Of a stretch of DNA of 12,285 bases, positions 5,553-12,285 are shown one piece after another. A program made the translations under genes and the position numbers. This DNA is from Desulfobulbus sp. GTDB lineage: Bacteria > Desulfobacterota > Desulfobulbia > Desulfobulbales > Desulfobulbaceae. The stretch covers positions 1 to 12,285 of the forward strand of contig JAQUEZ010000178.1 in NCBI GenBank assembly GCA_028684915.1, given 5' to 3'. Within the stretch, counting starts at the first letter, position 1; each line of letters opens with the position of its first letter. The notes under the pieces are model-generated. The model saw only the letters and a program-made list of their open reading frames with translations, did no database searches and was not told the origin of the DNA.

Positions 5553-7637
5553 ATGACTGAGACCAAGTATAGTATCTGTGGCATGTGCGCCGTTCGTTGT
5601 CCGGTGACCGTACAGGTTGAGGATGGCAAACCTGTATGGATAGAGGGCAATAGCCACGATGGCGGAATGGGCCGGAGTCTGTGCGCTAAAGGTGGGGCGA
5701 GCTTTGCCCAGCGTGATGATAAACAGCGTCCATTGGCCCCCATGTTGCGTATGGGCGAGCGTGGTGAGGGCAAATGGCGTGAGGTCTCCTGGGATGAAGC
5801 CTACGATTTTATCACCAATAAACTGCAGGCAGTCATTGATGCGCATGGTGCCCGTTCCATCATGTTCTCCGATCGCGGCGGCCCTTTTGCCGACCTGCGC
5901 CAGGCCTTTGTTAAGGCCCTGGGTTCTCCCAACTATATAAATCACGACTGTACCTGCGGGCGTAATGTCCACCATGCCGCCAAATCGATTTACGGCCTTG
6001 GTCGCAAAGACTTTGCCTACGATTACGCCAATGCCAAGCATATCGTCCTTTTTGGGCGTAACATCACCGAGGCGCTCAAGGTCAAAGAGGTAAAAAGTTT
6101 CCTCGCAGGCATTAAAAATGGTGCCCGAGTTACCTATATTGATCCCCGTGCATCGGTAACCGCCGGTAAGGCGACCCGTTATTGGCAAAACAAACCGGGG
6201 AGCGACTATGCCCTTCTTTTGGCTATTGCCAACTGTGTCGTCAAAAACCGCTATTACGATCGCGAATTTGCTGATCGCTACATTAACGGGATGAAGGAGT
6301 TCAAGGCTTTTCTTGAACCCTACACTCCAGAGTGGGCCGCTGGTGAAACTGGGATCAGTGCTGAAGAGATCGAGGCTTTGTGCCGCGAACTGAATCAGGA
6401 TCGCCCTAAAGTCATTATCCATCCCGGTTGGATGCTCGCCCGCTATCGGGATTCTTTTTATGCTTCCCGGGTGATTCATATCCTCAATGCCCTCATGGGC
6501 AGTATCGAACAGCCCGGTGGCCTTTTCTACCCCAAAGGACCTAAAGATGCAGGTCGTTCCGGCCTCAAGAGCCTGGGCTCGCTGGTGCCTGGCGTTGACG
6601 AGGAGCGTGCCGACGGATGTGGTTCTCGGTATCCCCAGTGGGATAAAGGGGCAGGTATGCTGCAGACAGCCTACGAGGCTGTGGAAAGCGGGGTGCCCTA
6701 TCCGGTAAAGGCCTATTTCGTCCACCGCCATGATCCTTTCATTGCTCTACCCGACACCAACGAGCAGAGGCGTATTTTCGATAACCTCGATCTGATCGTT
6801 GCCGTTGACATCAACTTCAGCGACACCGCATGGTTTGCCGATGTTATCCTGCCGGAAAACACCTATGTCGAGCGTGATGACATTCTCCGCACCGAAAAGG
6901 GGCTTAAGCCTGGTTTCGGACGGCGTCAACAGTGTGTCAAGCCGCTTAACAACACCAAGGCTGGCTGGGAGATCTACCTCGATATCGCTCGGCGCATGGG
7001 CAAGGGTGAGTACTTTCCCTTTAACTCCATCGAGGATATCTGGGCGTACCAACTACAGGGTACCGGCATATCGGTCAGTGATTTCGATGCCAAGGGGTTT
7101 GTCAAACTCAGCGAGGAGAATATCTGGTTTGATCGGGATAATCTTAAATTCGGTACCGAGTCGGGGAAAATTGAAATCTTCAACCAAAAGTGGGAAGCTA
7201 TGGGTATTCCCTCATTTGTCCCCTATGAGGCCCCCGAAGCACCGCCTGAAGGCAGTTTCCGCTTACTGTTCGGTCGCAACGGTTATCAGGCGCATGGCCA
7301 ACACCAGAATAACCCGCTGCTCAACGACCTGTTGACCGAAAATAAATTATGGATAAACAGCCAGGCGGCTAAAAAATTGGGGATAAAGGACGGCGCACAG
7401 GTTATGGTTGCCAACGGCGATGAACAGGGCACCATCATCGCCTATGTGACCGACCTTATCCACCCCGAGGCAGTCTTCATGCTCCACGGATTTGGTACTC
7501 GCGTACCTGCCAAAAAGCGGGCCTTTGGTAAGGGCCTGGCTGATCAACTCTACATGAAGGGCAAACTCAAGGAGTGGGACAAGGCCGGTGGAGGTTTGAA
7601 CCTGGCTGAAAGTTTTGTCACCGTTACCCTTGCTTAA
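5553..7637 (+). CDS. Molybdopterin oxidoreductase, thiosulfate/polysulfide reductase-like catalytic subunit
   Basis: This 694-residue protein belongs to the DMSO-reductase superfamily. It opens with a [4Fe-4S] motif, Cys9, 12, 16 and 44. A molybdopterin-binding core spans about 60-550 and includes INHDCTCGRNVHHA; Cys133 or Cys135 is the likely Mo/W ligand. The C-terminal dinucleotide-binding domain (about 570-690) contains RLLFGRNGYQAHGQHQNNP and HGFGTRVPA. There is no twin-arginine signal: the Fe-S motif starts at residue 9, so the protein should stay in the cytoplasm, unlike typical PsrA/PhsA. The ribosome-binding site is weak (GGGTG before ATG 5553). A four-cluster Fe-S partner follows after 17 bp, then nuoA, so this is probably the first gene of the nuo operon. 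The substrate cannot be deduced; a soluble reductase or dehydrogenase, or an electron-input subunit for complex I, are the options. NuoG is a distant member of the same superfamily, but this protein is not NuoG: it lacks the N-terminal ferredoxin domain. Confidence 0.9.
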   Translation: MTETKYSICGMCAVRCPVTVQVEDGKPVWIEGNSHDGGMGRSLCAKGGASFAQRDDKQRPLAPMLRMGERGEGKWREVSWDEAYDFITNKLQAVIDAHGARSIMFSDRGGPFADLRQAFVKALGSPNYINHDCTCGRNVHHAAKSIYGLGRKDFAYDYANAKHIVLFGRNITEALKVKEVKSFLAGIKNGARVTYIDPRASVTAGKATRYWQNKPGSDYALLLAIANCVVKNRYYDREFADRYINGMKEFKAFLEPYTPEWAAGETGISAEEIEALCRELNQDRPKVIIHPGWMLARYRDSFYASRVIHILNALMGSIEQPGGLFYPKGPKDAGRSGLKSLGSLVPGVDEERADGCGSRYPQWDKGAGMLQTAYEAVESGVPYPVKAYFVHRHDPFIALPDTNEQRRIFDNLDLIVAVDINFSDTAWFADVILPENTYVERDDILRTEKGLKPGFGRRQQCVKPLNNTKAGWEIYLDIARRMGKGEYFPFNSIEDIWAYQLQGTGISVSDFDAKGFVKLSEENIWFDRDNLKFGTESGKIEIFNQKWEAMGIPSFVPYEAPEAPPEGSFRLLFGRNGYQAHGQHQNNPLLNDLLTENKLWINSQAAKKLGIKDGAQVMVANGDEQGTIIAYVTDLIHPEAVFMLHGFGTRVPAKKRAFGKGLADQLYMKGKLKEWDKAGGGLNLAESFVTVTLA

Positions 7638-7654
7638 CCGGAAGGAGAGTTGAA

Positions 7655-8161
7655 ATGAGCAAATATTTAATTACGCAGGATGTGGCCGATTGTATTGGCT
7701 GTCGCGCCTGTGAAGTCCACTGTAAATCCAAAAATCATCCCGGTCCCGGCGCCTTTTACTGTCGCATGATCAAGGTTGCCACCGCAGATGAGCCCGCGCC
7801 AAAAATAAATTTCGTCTATCTTTCCTGTTTCCACTGCGAAAAGGCCTGGTGTATCGATGCCTGCCCGACCGGTGCCATGCGGCGGCGGGAGAAGGATGGG
7901 ATCGTCTATGTCGAGGAGAAGGCTTGTGTCGGCTGTAAGGCCTGCATTACCGCCTGTCCTTGGACCGTTCCGCAGTGGAACGCCGATACCGGCAAGGTTG
8001 GCAAATGCGATCTCTGCATGGATCGAATCGATCAGGGCTTGGAACCGGCCTGCGTTACCAAGTGCGTGACCAATTGTTTACATTTTACTACCCCCTCCGA
8101 GGCTTCTGAGACTGCCCGCCAGGCCTATGCCGAGCAGTTGATGCAAAACCGCCGCTCATAG
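7655..8161 (+). CDS. Four-cluster ferredoxin-like electron-transfer subunit (DmsB/PsrB type)
   Basis: This 168-residue protein carries sixteen cysteines in four groups: 13/16/19/23, 58/61/66/70, 91/94/97/101 and 118/121/133/137. That is the signature of the DmsB/PsrB/HybA family, which holds four [4Fe-4S] clusters and wires a molybdopterin subunit to a partner. There is no signal peptide, so it should be cytoplasmic like the preceding catalytic subunit. The start at 7655 has an excellent ribosome-binding site (GGAAGGAG, 7 bases away). Its partner in classical systems is a membrane anchor (PsrC/NrfD or DmsC), but here the next gene is nuoA, 9 bp downstream. The natural inference is that it passes electrons to or from the complex I module. 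Two extra cysteines (36, 141) lie outside the cluster pattern. Confidence 0.93.
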   Translation: MSKYLITQDVADCIGCRACEVHCKSKNHPGPGAFYCRMIKVATADEPAPKINFVYLSCFHCEKAWCIDACPTGAMRRREKDGIVYVEEKACVGCKACITACPWTVPQWNADTGKVGKCDLCMDRIDQGLEPACVTKCVTNCLHFTTPSEASETARQAYAEQLMQNRRS

Positions 8162-8170
8162 GAGTGCCTG

Positions 8171-8542
8171 ATGATGGATGCGCTGCCCAAGGAATATCTC
8201 GGCATATTGCTGCTCTTGATCTTTGGCGTTTTGTTCGGTGTACTTACGTTGCTCATCGGCCGGTTCTTTCGTTTGAGCCGGCCGTATAAGGAAAAGCTGA
8301 TCGCCTATGAGTCGGGTAATGAGCCCACCGAAGCTCCACGGATGCGGTTTTCGGTCAAATTTTATCTGATCGCCATTCTCTTTGTGGTCTTTGATGTCGA
8401 GGCCATTTACCTCTATCCCTGGGCTGTGAGTTACAATCGGCTGGGACTGTTTGCCCTGGTGGAAATGCTGCTGTTTATCGCGCTTTTGCTGGTGGGCTAT
8501 GTCTATGCGTGGAAAAAAGGAGTCCTGGAATGGGAGAAATAA
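8171..8542 (+). CDS. nuoA: NADH-quinone oxidoreductase subunit A
   Basis: This 123-residue membrane protein has three predicted helices (about 9-30, 62-83 and 89-113), as in NuoA. Family motifs are [11 protein letters not shown] in the first loop and [15 protein letters not shown] in helix two, containing the conserved acidic pair. It sits at the junction of the membrane and peripheral arms of complex I, next to the quinone channel. GGAG at 8161-8164 overlaps the stop of the preceding gene by one base and serves the ATG at 8171; the ATG at 8174 is an equally plausible start. The end overlaps nuoB by 13 bases. Confidence 0.97.
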   Translation: MMDALPKEYLGILLLLIFGVLFGVLTLLIGRFFRLSRPYKEKLIAYESGNEPTEAPRMRFSVKFYLIAILFVVFDVEAIYLYPWAVSYNRLGLFALVEMLLFIALLLVGYVYAWKKGVLEWEK

Positions 8543-9051
8543 AGGATCCGACCATGGTGCAGTTGGAGGAAGGGGTACGTTTTATCCCCGGTGCCAATGC
8601 CCTGCTCGGCCCATTGAACAAACTGGTAAACTGGGGTCGATCCGGCTCGATCTGGCCAGTGACCTTTGGTCTGGCCTGCTGCGCCATCGAGATGATGGAC
8701 GCCGGTGCCTCCACCAACGATCTCGATCGGTTCGGTATCCTCTTTCGGGCCAGTCCTCGCCAGGCGGATTGCATGGTGGTGGCCGGTACCCTGAGTAAGA
8801 AGATGGCCCCTGTCCTGCGTCGGGTCTATGATCAGATGCCCGAACCCCGCTATGTGCTGGCCATGGGCAGTTGTGCCTGCAGCGGCGGTGTCTTTGATAC
8901 CTACGCTGTCACGCAGGGGGTGGATCAGATTATCCCGGTGGATGTCTATGTTCCCGGATGCCCGCCCAGACCCGAAGCCTTGCTTGAAGGGTTTCTCAAA
9001 CTCCAGGAAAAAATTCAACAGGAGCAGTTCCGATGGAGCCAGTGGCGATAA
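8530..9051 (+). CDS. nuoB: NADH-quinone oxidoreductase subunit B
   Basis: This subunit holds cluster N2, which reduces quinone. I choose ATG 8530 (173 residues, [11 protein letters not shown]) because AGGAG at 8518-8522 lies 7 bases upstream; a frame start at GTG 8509 has no such site. The N2 ligands are visible: the tandem Cys50-Cys51 in [12 protein letters not shown], Cys115 in [10 protein letters not shown] and Cys144 in [12 protein letters not shown]. The extra Cys117 is seen in many homologues. The length is typical of short bacterial NuoB. It overlaps nuoA at the front and nuoC by 19 bases at the end, indicating coupled translation. Confidence 0.97.
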   Translation: MGEIKDPTMVQLEEGVRFIPGANALLGPLNKLVNWGRSGSIWPVTFGLACCAIEMMDAGASTNDLDRFGILFRASPRQADCMVVAGTLSKKMAPVLRRVYDQMPEPRYVLAMGSCACSGGVFDTYAVTQGVDQIIPVDVYVPGCPPRPEALLEGFLKLQEKIQQEQFRWSQWR

Positions 9052-9617
9052 TCGAGCGGATCAAAGCCGAATTTCCCGATGAGGTTCTGCAGAGCTACGT
9101 CAATCAGGGCCAAGGTGCGGTGGTTGTGCGTGGTGATCGGATCGTGGATATGCTGCGTTGGCTGCGTGATGATGAATCCATGCAAATGAACCATCTGCGT
9201 TCGCTTTGCGGGGTCGACAACGCCCGTCGCAAAGATCTAGGGTTGTCCCGCTTTGAGGTTGTTTACAACCTCTATTCCATTTCGCTGCGCCAGGAGATTC
9301 GCATCCGCGCCGAAGTAGGGGATAAAGAGCCGGTAGTGGACTCAGTGGTCGAACTCTGGCCCGGTGCTGATTGGCTGGAGCGGGAAACCTTTGACCTGAT
9401 GGGCATTCAGTTTACTCACCATCCGGACCTGCGCCGGGTGCTCCTGCCCGAGGACTGGGTAGGCCATCCCTTACGCAAAGATTACCCGCTTAAGGGCAAG
9501 GAAGAGTGGGTGGGGTTGACCGATCTGCTGAACAAAGTTCAGGAACTGGATAAACATGGATTTGATCCCGAGGGGCATAAACATGGGCAGTATAACCCCA
9601 GTGAGGAAGAAGAATGA
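9033..9617 (+). CDS. nuoC: NADH-quinone oxidoreductase subunit C (30 kDa)
   Basis: This 194-residue peripheral-arm subunit carries the 30 kDa family signature at about 116-152: [20 protein letters not shown] followed by [18 protein letters not shown]. It is a separate protein here, not fused to NuoD as in Escherichia coli. After the signature the tail is acidic and His/Glu-rich ([19 protein letters not shown]). ATG 9033 has AGGAG 8 bases upstream, inside nuoB. The stop overlaps the nuoD start as ATGA (9614-9617). Confidence 0.97.
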   Translation: MEPVAIIERIKAEFPDEVLQSYVNQGQGAVVVRGDRIVDMLRWLRDDESMQMNHLRSLCGVDNARRKDLGLSRFEVVYNLYSISLRQEIRIRAEVGDKEPVVDSVVELWPGADWLERETFDLMGIQFTHHPDLRRVLLPEDWVGHPLRKDYPLKGKEEWVGLTDLLNKVQELDKHGFDPEGHKHGQYNPSEEEE

Positions 9618-10840
9618 GCCAGCCGATTTCGCAAACCCTTGAAGTCCCGGTTATCGATGGGGAAAGCGAGCGTTATTCCCTGCGCATGGGGCCACAGCAT
9701 CCGGCCACCCATGGGGTACTCCGGGTTGATCTTGAACTTGACGGTGAGACCATTCTCGAGTGCAATCCGCAGGTAGGGTATCTCCATCGCGGTTTTGAAA
9801 AATTGGCTGAAAGCAAAACTTACGCCCAGGCCCTGATCCTCACCGATCGTCTTGATTACATTGCCGCCATGTCCAACAACATTGGCTACTGTGTGGCGGT
9901 GGAACGATTGCTCGGTATCTCCGTTCCCGAGCGGGCCCAGTACATTCGGACCATGGTCGGTGAAATGTCGCGGCTCTGTTCGCATCTGCTGTGGCTGGCA
10001 ACCCATGCCCTGGATATTGGGGCCATGACCGTGTTTCTCTACTGTTTTCGCGAGCGAGAGATTCTGCTTGATCTCTTCGAGGAACTCTGTGGTGCCCGCC
10101 TGACCTATTCGTATCCTCGCATCGGTGGGGTCCGCCAGGATGTGAGCTCGTATTTTGTTAACGAGTTGCAGCGCTTTCTCGATATTTTCCCCTCCAAGAT
10201 GGATGAGTACGAGACCCTGATCGACACCAACCGTATCTGGCTCAAACGAACCGTGGGTGTGGGCAAACTCAGTGGCGAGGAAGCCCTGGCGCTGGGGCTC
10301 ACTGGTGCCTGTCTACGCGGCTCCGGAGTGGATTACGATATCCGCAAACACCAGCCTTACGACGCTTACGATAAGGTGGAGTTTGAGGTGCCACTGGCAA
10401 CCGAAGGCGATATTTACGCCCGTTATCGTTGCCGCATGGAAGAGATGCACCAGTCGGTCCGCATCATCCAGCAGTGTATCGACCAACTGCCGCCTGGCCC
10501 GATATTTGGCAAAGATGCCCCGGACCTGGTTATGCCGCATAAGGCGCCCGCCCGCATCGAAGCCGATGCTGCCGCCTACGGTTCTGGTCTGATCAAGCTG
10601 ATCCGCGATCAAAAGCTCTATATTACAGGCGATGTCTATGTGGCAACCGAAGTGCCCAAAGGTGAGCTCGGATTTTATTTCATCTCCGACGGCAACAACC
10701 GACCCTATCGGATGCATATTCGTTCCCCATCCTTTATCCATATCGGCTCACTCAAGGCGCTGTGCAAGGGTGGACTCATTGCGGATCTGATTGCCAATAT
10801 CGGTAGCCTGGATGTGGTTCTGGGCGAGTCCGACCGGTGA
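9614..10840 (+). CDS. nuoD: NADH-quinone oxidoreductase subunit D (49 kDa)
   Basis: This 408-residue protein is full length for NuoD, which with NuoB forms the quinone-reduction site. Diagnostic stretches are GPQHPATHG (26-34), GYLHRGFEKLAESKTY, DRLDYIAAMSNN, and the C-terminal IGSLDVVLGESDR, close to the family ending. It is related to the large subunit of [NiFe] hydrogenases but lacks the terminal CxxC nickel ligands, so it is a true complex I subunit and not a hydrogenase. The ATGA overlap with nuoC supports the start. The gene is followed by an unusual 112 bp non-coding gap before nuoH; in many bacteria nuoE, nuoF and nuoG occupy that place. Confidence 0.98.
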   Translation: MSQPISQTLEVPVIDGESERYSLRMGPQHPATHGVLRVDLELDGETILECNPQVGYLHRGFEKLAESKTYAQALILTDRLDYIAAMSNNIGYCVAVERLLGISVPERAQYIRTMVGEMSRLCSHLLWLATHALDIGAMTVFLYCFREREILLDLFEELCGARLTYSYPRIGGVRQDVSSYFVNELQRFLDIFPSKMDEYETLIDTNRIWLKRTVGVGKLSGEEALALGLTGACLRGSGVDYDIRKHQPYDAYDKVEFEVPLATEGDIYARYRCRMEEMHQSVRIIQQCIDQLPPGPIFGKDAPDLVMPHKAPARIEADAAAYGSGLIKLIRDQKLYITGDVYVATEVPKGELGFYFISDGNNRPYRMHIRSPSFIHIGSLKALCKGGLIADLIANIGSLDVVLGESDR

Positions 10841-10952
10841 GCTGAGCGCGCCTAGGCGCATGCAGGGAATTTCACGAGAGACCTGATCGTCACTGTTCGT
10901 TGTGGTCGACCCAACCTGGGTGACCATGCTGGTTTGAATAACGAGGAACTGT
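10841..10952. other. nuoD-nuoH spacer with palindrome and hairpin
   Basis: This is the only sizeable gap in the nuo operon and it encodes nothing I can support. It carries a perfect 12 bp palindrome GCGCCTAGGCGC (10848-10859) and, 44 bases on, a strong hairpin (10904-10925): a 9 bp stem of GGTC/GACC plus ACCCA/TGGGT, one bulged G and an ACC loop. Neither is followed by a T-run, so intrinsic termination is unlikely. They may shape mRNA stability or processing, or bind a protein. The ribosome-binding site GAGGA of nuoH lies after the hairpin. Confidence 0.6.
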
Positions 10953-11921
10953 ATGAATATCATAATGTTGCTGGTTTGGATCCTGATCCTCTTTGCCGTG
11001 GTCATGCTCCATGTTGCCTATGCAACCTATTTTGAGCGTAAGATCATCGGTCATATGCAGGTCCGGGTTGGGCCGATGCGGGTGGGTTGGCATGGTCTTT
11101 TGCAACCGATTGCCGATGGGGTGAAATCCTTTTTTAAGGAAGACATCATCCCGGATAATGCCGACAAACCCACCTTCCTCGCTGCGCCCATCATCTGCCT
11201 AGTGGCGATGATGACCTCGCTTGCAGTATTGCCCTTTGCCAAGGGCTGGGTGCTGGCGGACATCGATATTGGCCTGCTCTTTATCTTTGCCATGAGTTCG
11301 CTCTCCAGCTACGGCATAGTCTTGGCCGGCTGGGCCTCCAACTCAAAGTACAGCTTTCTCGGTGGCTTGCGTTCCATGGCCCAGGTGATCAGCTACGAGA
11401 TCAGCATGGGGCTGAGCTTAGTTGGCGTCATGCTCATGGCCGGATCGCTCAACCTGACCAAGATCGTCGAGGCCCAGGGAGATTCGTTTTTGGGCATGTA
11501 TCTCATGCCGCAATGTATCGGTTTCTTTGTTTTTTTCATCAGTATGCTCGCAGAAACCAACCGGGTACCCTTTGACCTGCCCGAGGCTGAAACCGAGCTG
11601 GTTTCCGGGTACTGCACCGAATACAGCGGCATGCGTTATGCCATTTTCTTCATGGCTGAATATATTGGCATGATGGTCATGGCATCCGTTGCCACTATCT
11701 GTTATCTCGGCGGTTGGAATGGCCCCTTTGCCGTCCCGTTGTTCCCGCCGCTCTGGTTTGTACTCAAGGTGTATTTGTTCATGTTCCTCTTTATTTGGAT
11801 CCGAGCCACCTTGCCGCGTTATCGCTATGACCAGCTGATGGATCTGGGATGGAAGCTGCTTATCCCGCTGGCCCTGGTGAATATTGTCCTCACGGCCTGT
11901 TTTCGGGCTATCCTGTACTAA
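10953..11921 (+). CDS. nuoH: NADH-quinone oxidoreductase subunit H
   Basis: This 322-residue polytopic membrane protein (about eight helices) contacts the peripheral arm and forms much of the quinone tunnel. Conserved loops are FERKIIGHMQVRVGPMRVGW (27-46), LQPIADGVKSFFKED (50-64) and AETNRVPFDLPEAETELVSG (200-219) followed by YCTEYSG. The length matches other NuoH proteins (about 325). ATG 10953 is preceded by GAGGA. It is the first gene after the nuoD-nuoH spacer and is followed by nuoI after 24 bp. No truncation or frameshift is seen. Confidence 0.98.
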   Translation: MNIIMLLVWILILFAVVMLHVAYATYFERKIIGHMQVRVGPMRVGWHGLLQPIADGVKSFFKEDIIPDNADKPTFLAAPIICLVAMMTSLAVLPFAKGWVLADIDIGLLFIFAMSSLSSYGIVLAGWASNSKYSFLGGLRSMAQVISYEISMGLSLVGVMLMAGSLNLTKIVEAQGDSFLGMYLMPQCIGFFVFFISMLAETNRVPFDLPEAETELVSGYCTEYSGMRYAIFFMAEYIGMMVMASVATICYLGGWNGPFAVPLFPPLWFVLKVYLFMFLFIWIRATLPRYRYDQLMDLGWKLLIPLALVNIVLTACFRAILY

Positions 11922-11945
11922 AGAGGGAAGGGGGATTTAAAAAGA

Positions 11946-12285
11946 ATGTACGTCCAATACAAACCCAAACGCGGTTGGCTAGGGACCATCTTTCAGGTGG
12001 AGATTCTCCAGGGCATGGCTCTGACCCTGAAACGGCTTTTTTCCAAGCCCATCACCCGCCAGTACCCGGATGTCAAACCGGTGATCCGCCCCGGATTTCG
12101 TGGTCAGCATGCCCTGGTGCGTGATCCCGAGACCGGAGATTGCAAGTGCATCGGTTGCATGCGTTGTGCCATGGTCTGTCCCTCACGTTGTATCCGTATC
12201 CGCTCGCACGAGGATAAGGAACCGGGCAGTCGTCGGGTGATCGACTGCTACCGGATCGAATCCCTGCGCTGTGTCTATTGCGGCT
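11946..12285 (+). CDS. nuoI: NADH-quinone oxidoreductase subunit I (partial, cut by the window end)
   Basis: The frame begins MYVQYKPKRGWLG at 11946 and stays open for 113 codons to the right edge. Residues 68-78 show CIGCMRCAMVC, the first C-x2-C-x2-C-x3-C motif of this two-cluster ferredoxin subunit, and a second motif starts at Cys109 and Cys112 (RCVYCG). NuoI holds clusters N6a and N6b, which carry electrons to N2 in NuoB. The N-terminal amphipathic region (IFQVEILQGMALTLKRLF) is typical of the membrane-facing helix. A GGAAGGGGG stretch lies upstream, spaced somewhat long. The remaining C-terminal part and any nuoJ-N genes lie outside the window. Confidence 0.96.
   Translation, partial: MYVQYKPKRGWLGTIFQVEILQGMALTLKRLFSKPITRQYPDVKPVIRPGFRGQHALVRDPETGDCKCIGCMRCAMVCPSRCIRIRSHEDKEPGSRRVIDCYRIESLRCVYCG

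Noticed and set aside
5439..6731. 430-codon open frame on the minus strand
   Set aside because: It is antisense to the molybdopterin oxidoreductase, whose motifs and domain order are intact; the minus-strand product shows no recognisable domain.
8509..9051. NuoB starting at GTG 8509
   Set aside because: The site AGGAG at 8518-8522 lies inside this version and serves ATG 8530, which gives a normal NuoB N-terminus.
9614..10840. [NiFe]-hydrogenase large subunit (Ech/Fpo-like complex) instead of NuoD
   Set aside because: The protein lacks the N- and C-terminal CxxC nickel-ligand motifs and has the complex I GPQHPATHG and terminal LDVVLGESDR features.
1..12285. CRISPR arrays, tRNA or rRNA genes
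   Set aside because: No regularly spaced direct repeats, cloverleaf pattern or rRNA sequence was recognised on either strand.

Overview
The window reads as a piece of chromosome from a Gram-negative anaerobe, most likely a sulfur- or metal-cycling deltaproteobacterium (Desulfobacterota, perhaps Desulfobulbales). This placement is an inference: it rests on the style of the encoded proteins, a FeoA/FeoA/FeoB/FeoC ferrous-iron system beside an outer-membrane porin, and a Nuo operon headed by a molybdopterin oxidoreductase. No rRNA or other taxonomic marker is present.

Layout. Positions 1-97 hold the last codons of a plus-strand gene cut by the window edge, possibly a transposase. Positions 98-395 are non-coding, with a hairpin and a weak terminator candidate for the porin. 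Positions 396-4873 form a minus-strand iron-uptake cluster. In transcription order it runs: a Cys-rich FeoA-like protein, a classical FeoA, FeoB, a small FeoC-like protein (1719-1940), and an LbtU-like beta-barrel porin. The first four genes are packed with 4-8 bp gaps or an ATGA overlap; the porin follows after 93 bp containing an AT-rich hairpin and a possible promoter. Positions 4874-5552 are an AT-rich divergent intergenic region with candidate promoters on both strands and a GC-richer patch that may be a gene remnant.

Positions 5553 to the right edge are one plus-strand operon: a cytoplasmic molybdopterin oxidoreductase of the thiosulfate/polysulfide reductase type, a four-cluster ferredoxin-like protein, then nuoA, nuoB, nuoC, nuoD, nuoH and the start of nuoI. 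The genes overlap or nearly touch, except for a 112 bp gap between nuoD and nuoH.

How it fits together. FeoB would carry Fe(II) across the inner membrane, with the FeoA proteins and FeoC as accessory or regulatory partners, and the porin could serve the same route across the outer membrane. In the second operon, the subunits seen are the quinone-binding and proton-pumping core of complex I. The NADH-input genes nuoE, nuoF and nuoG are missing from their usual place between nuoD and nuoH. The two genes at the head of the operon encode a soluble Mo/Fe-S pair with no export signal and no membrane anchor, so they are candidates for an alternative electron-input module. This is the most interesting idea in the window; genes beyond the right edge could support or weaken it.
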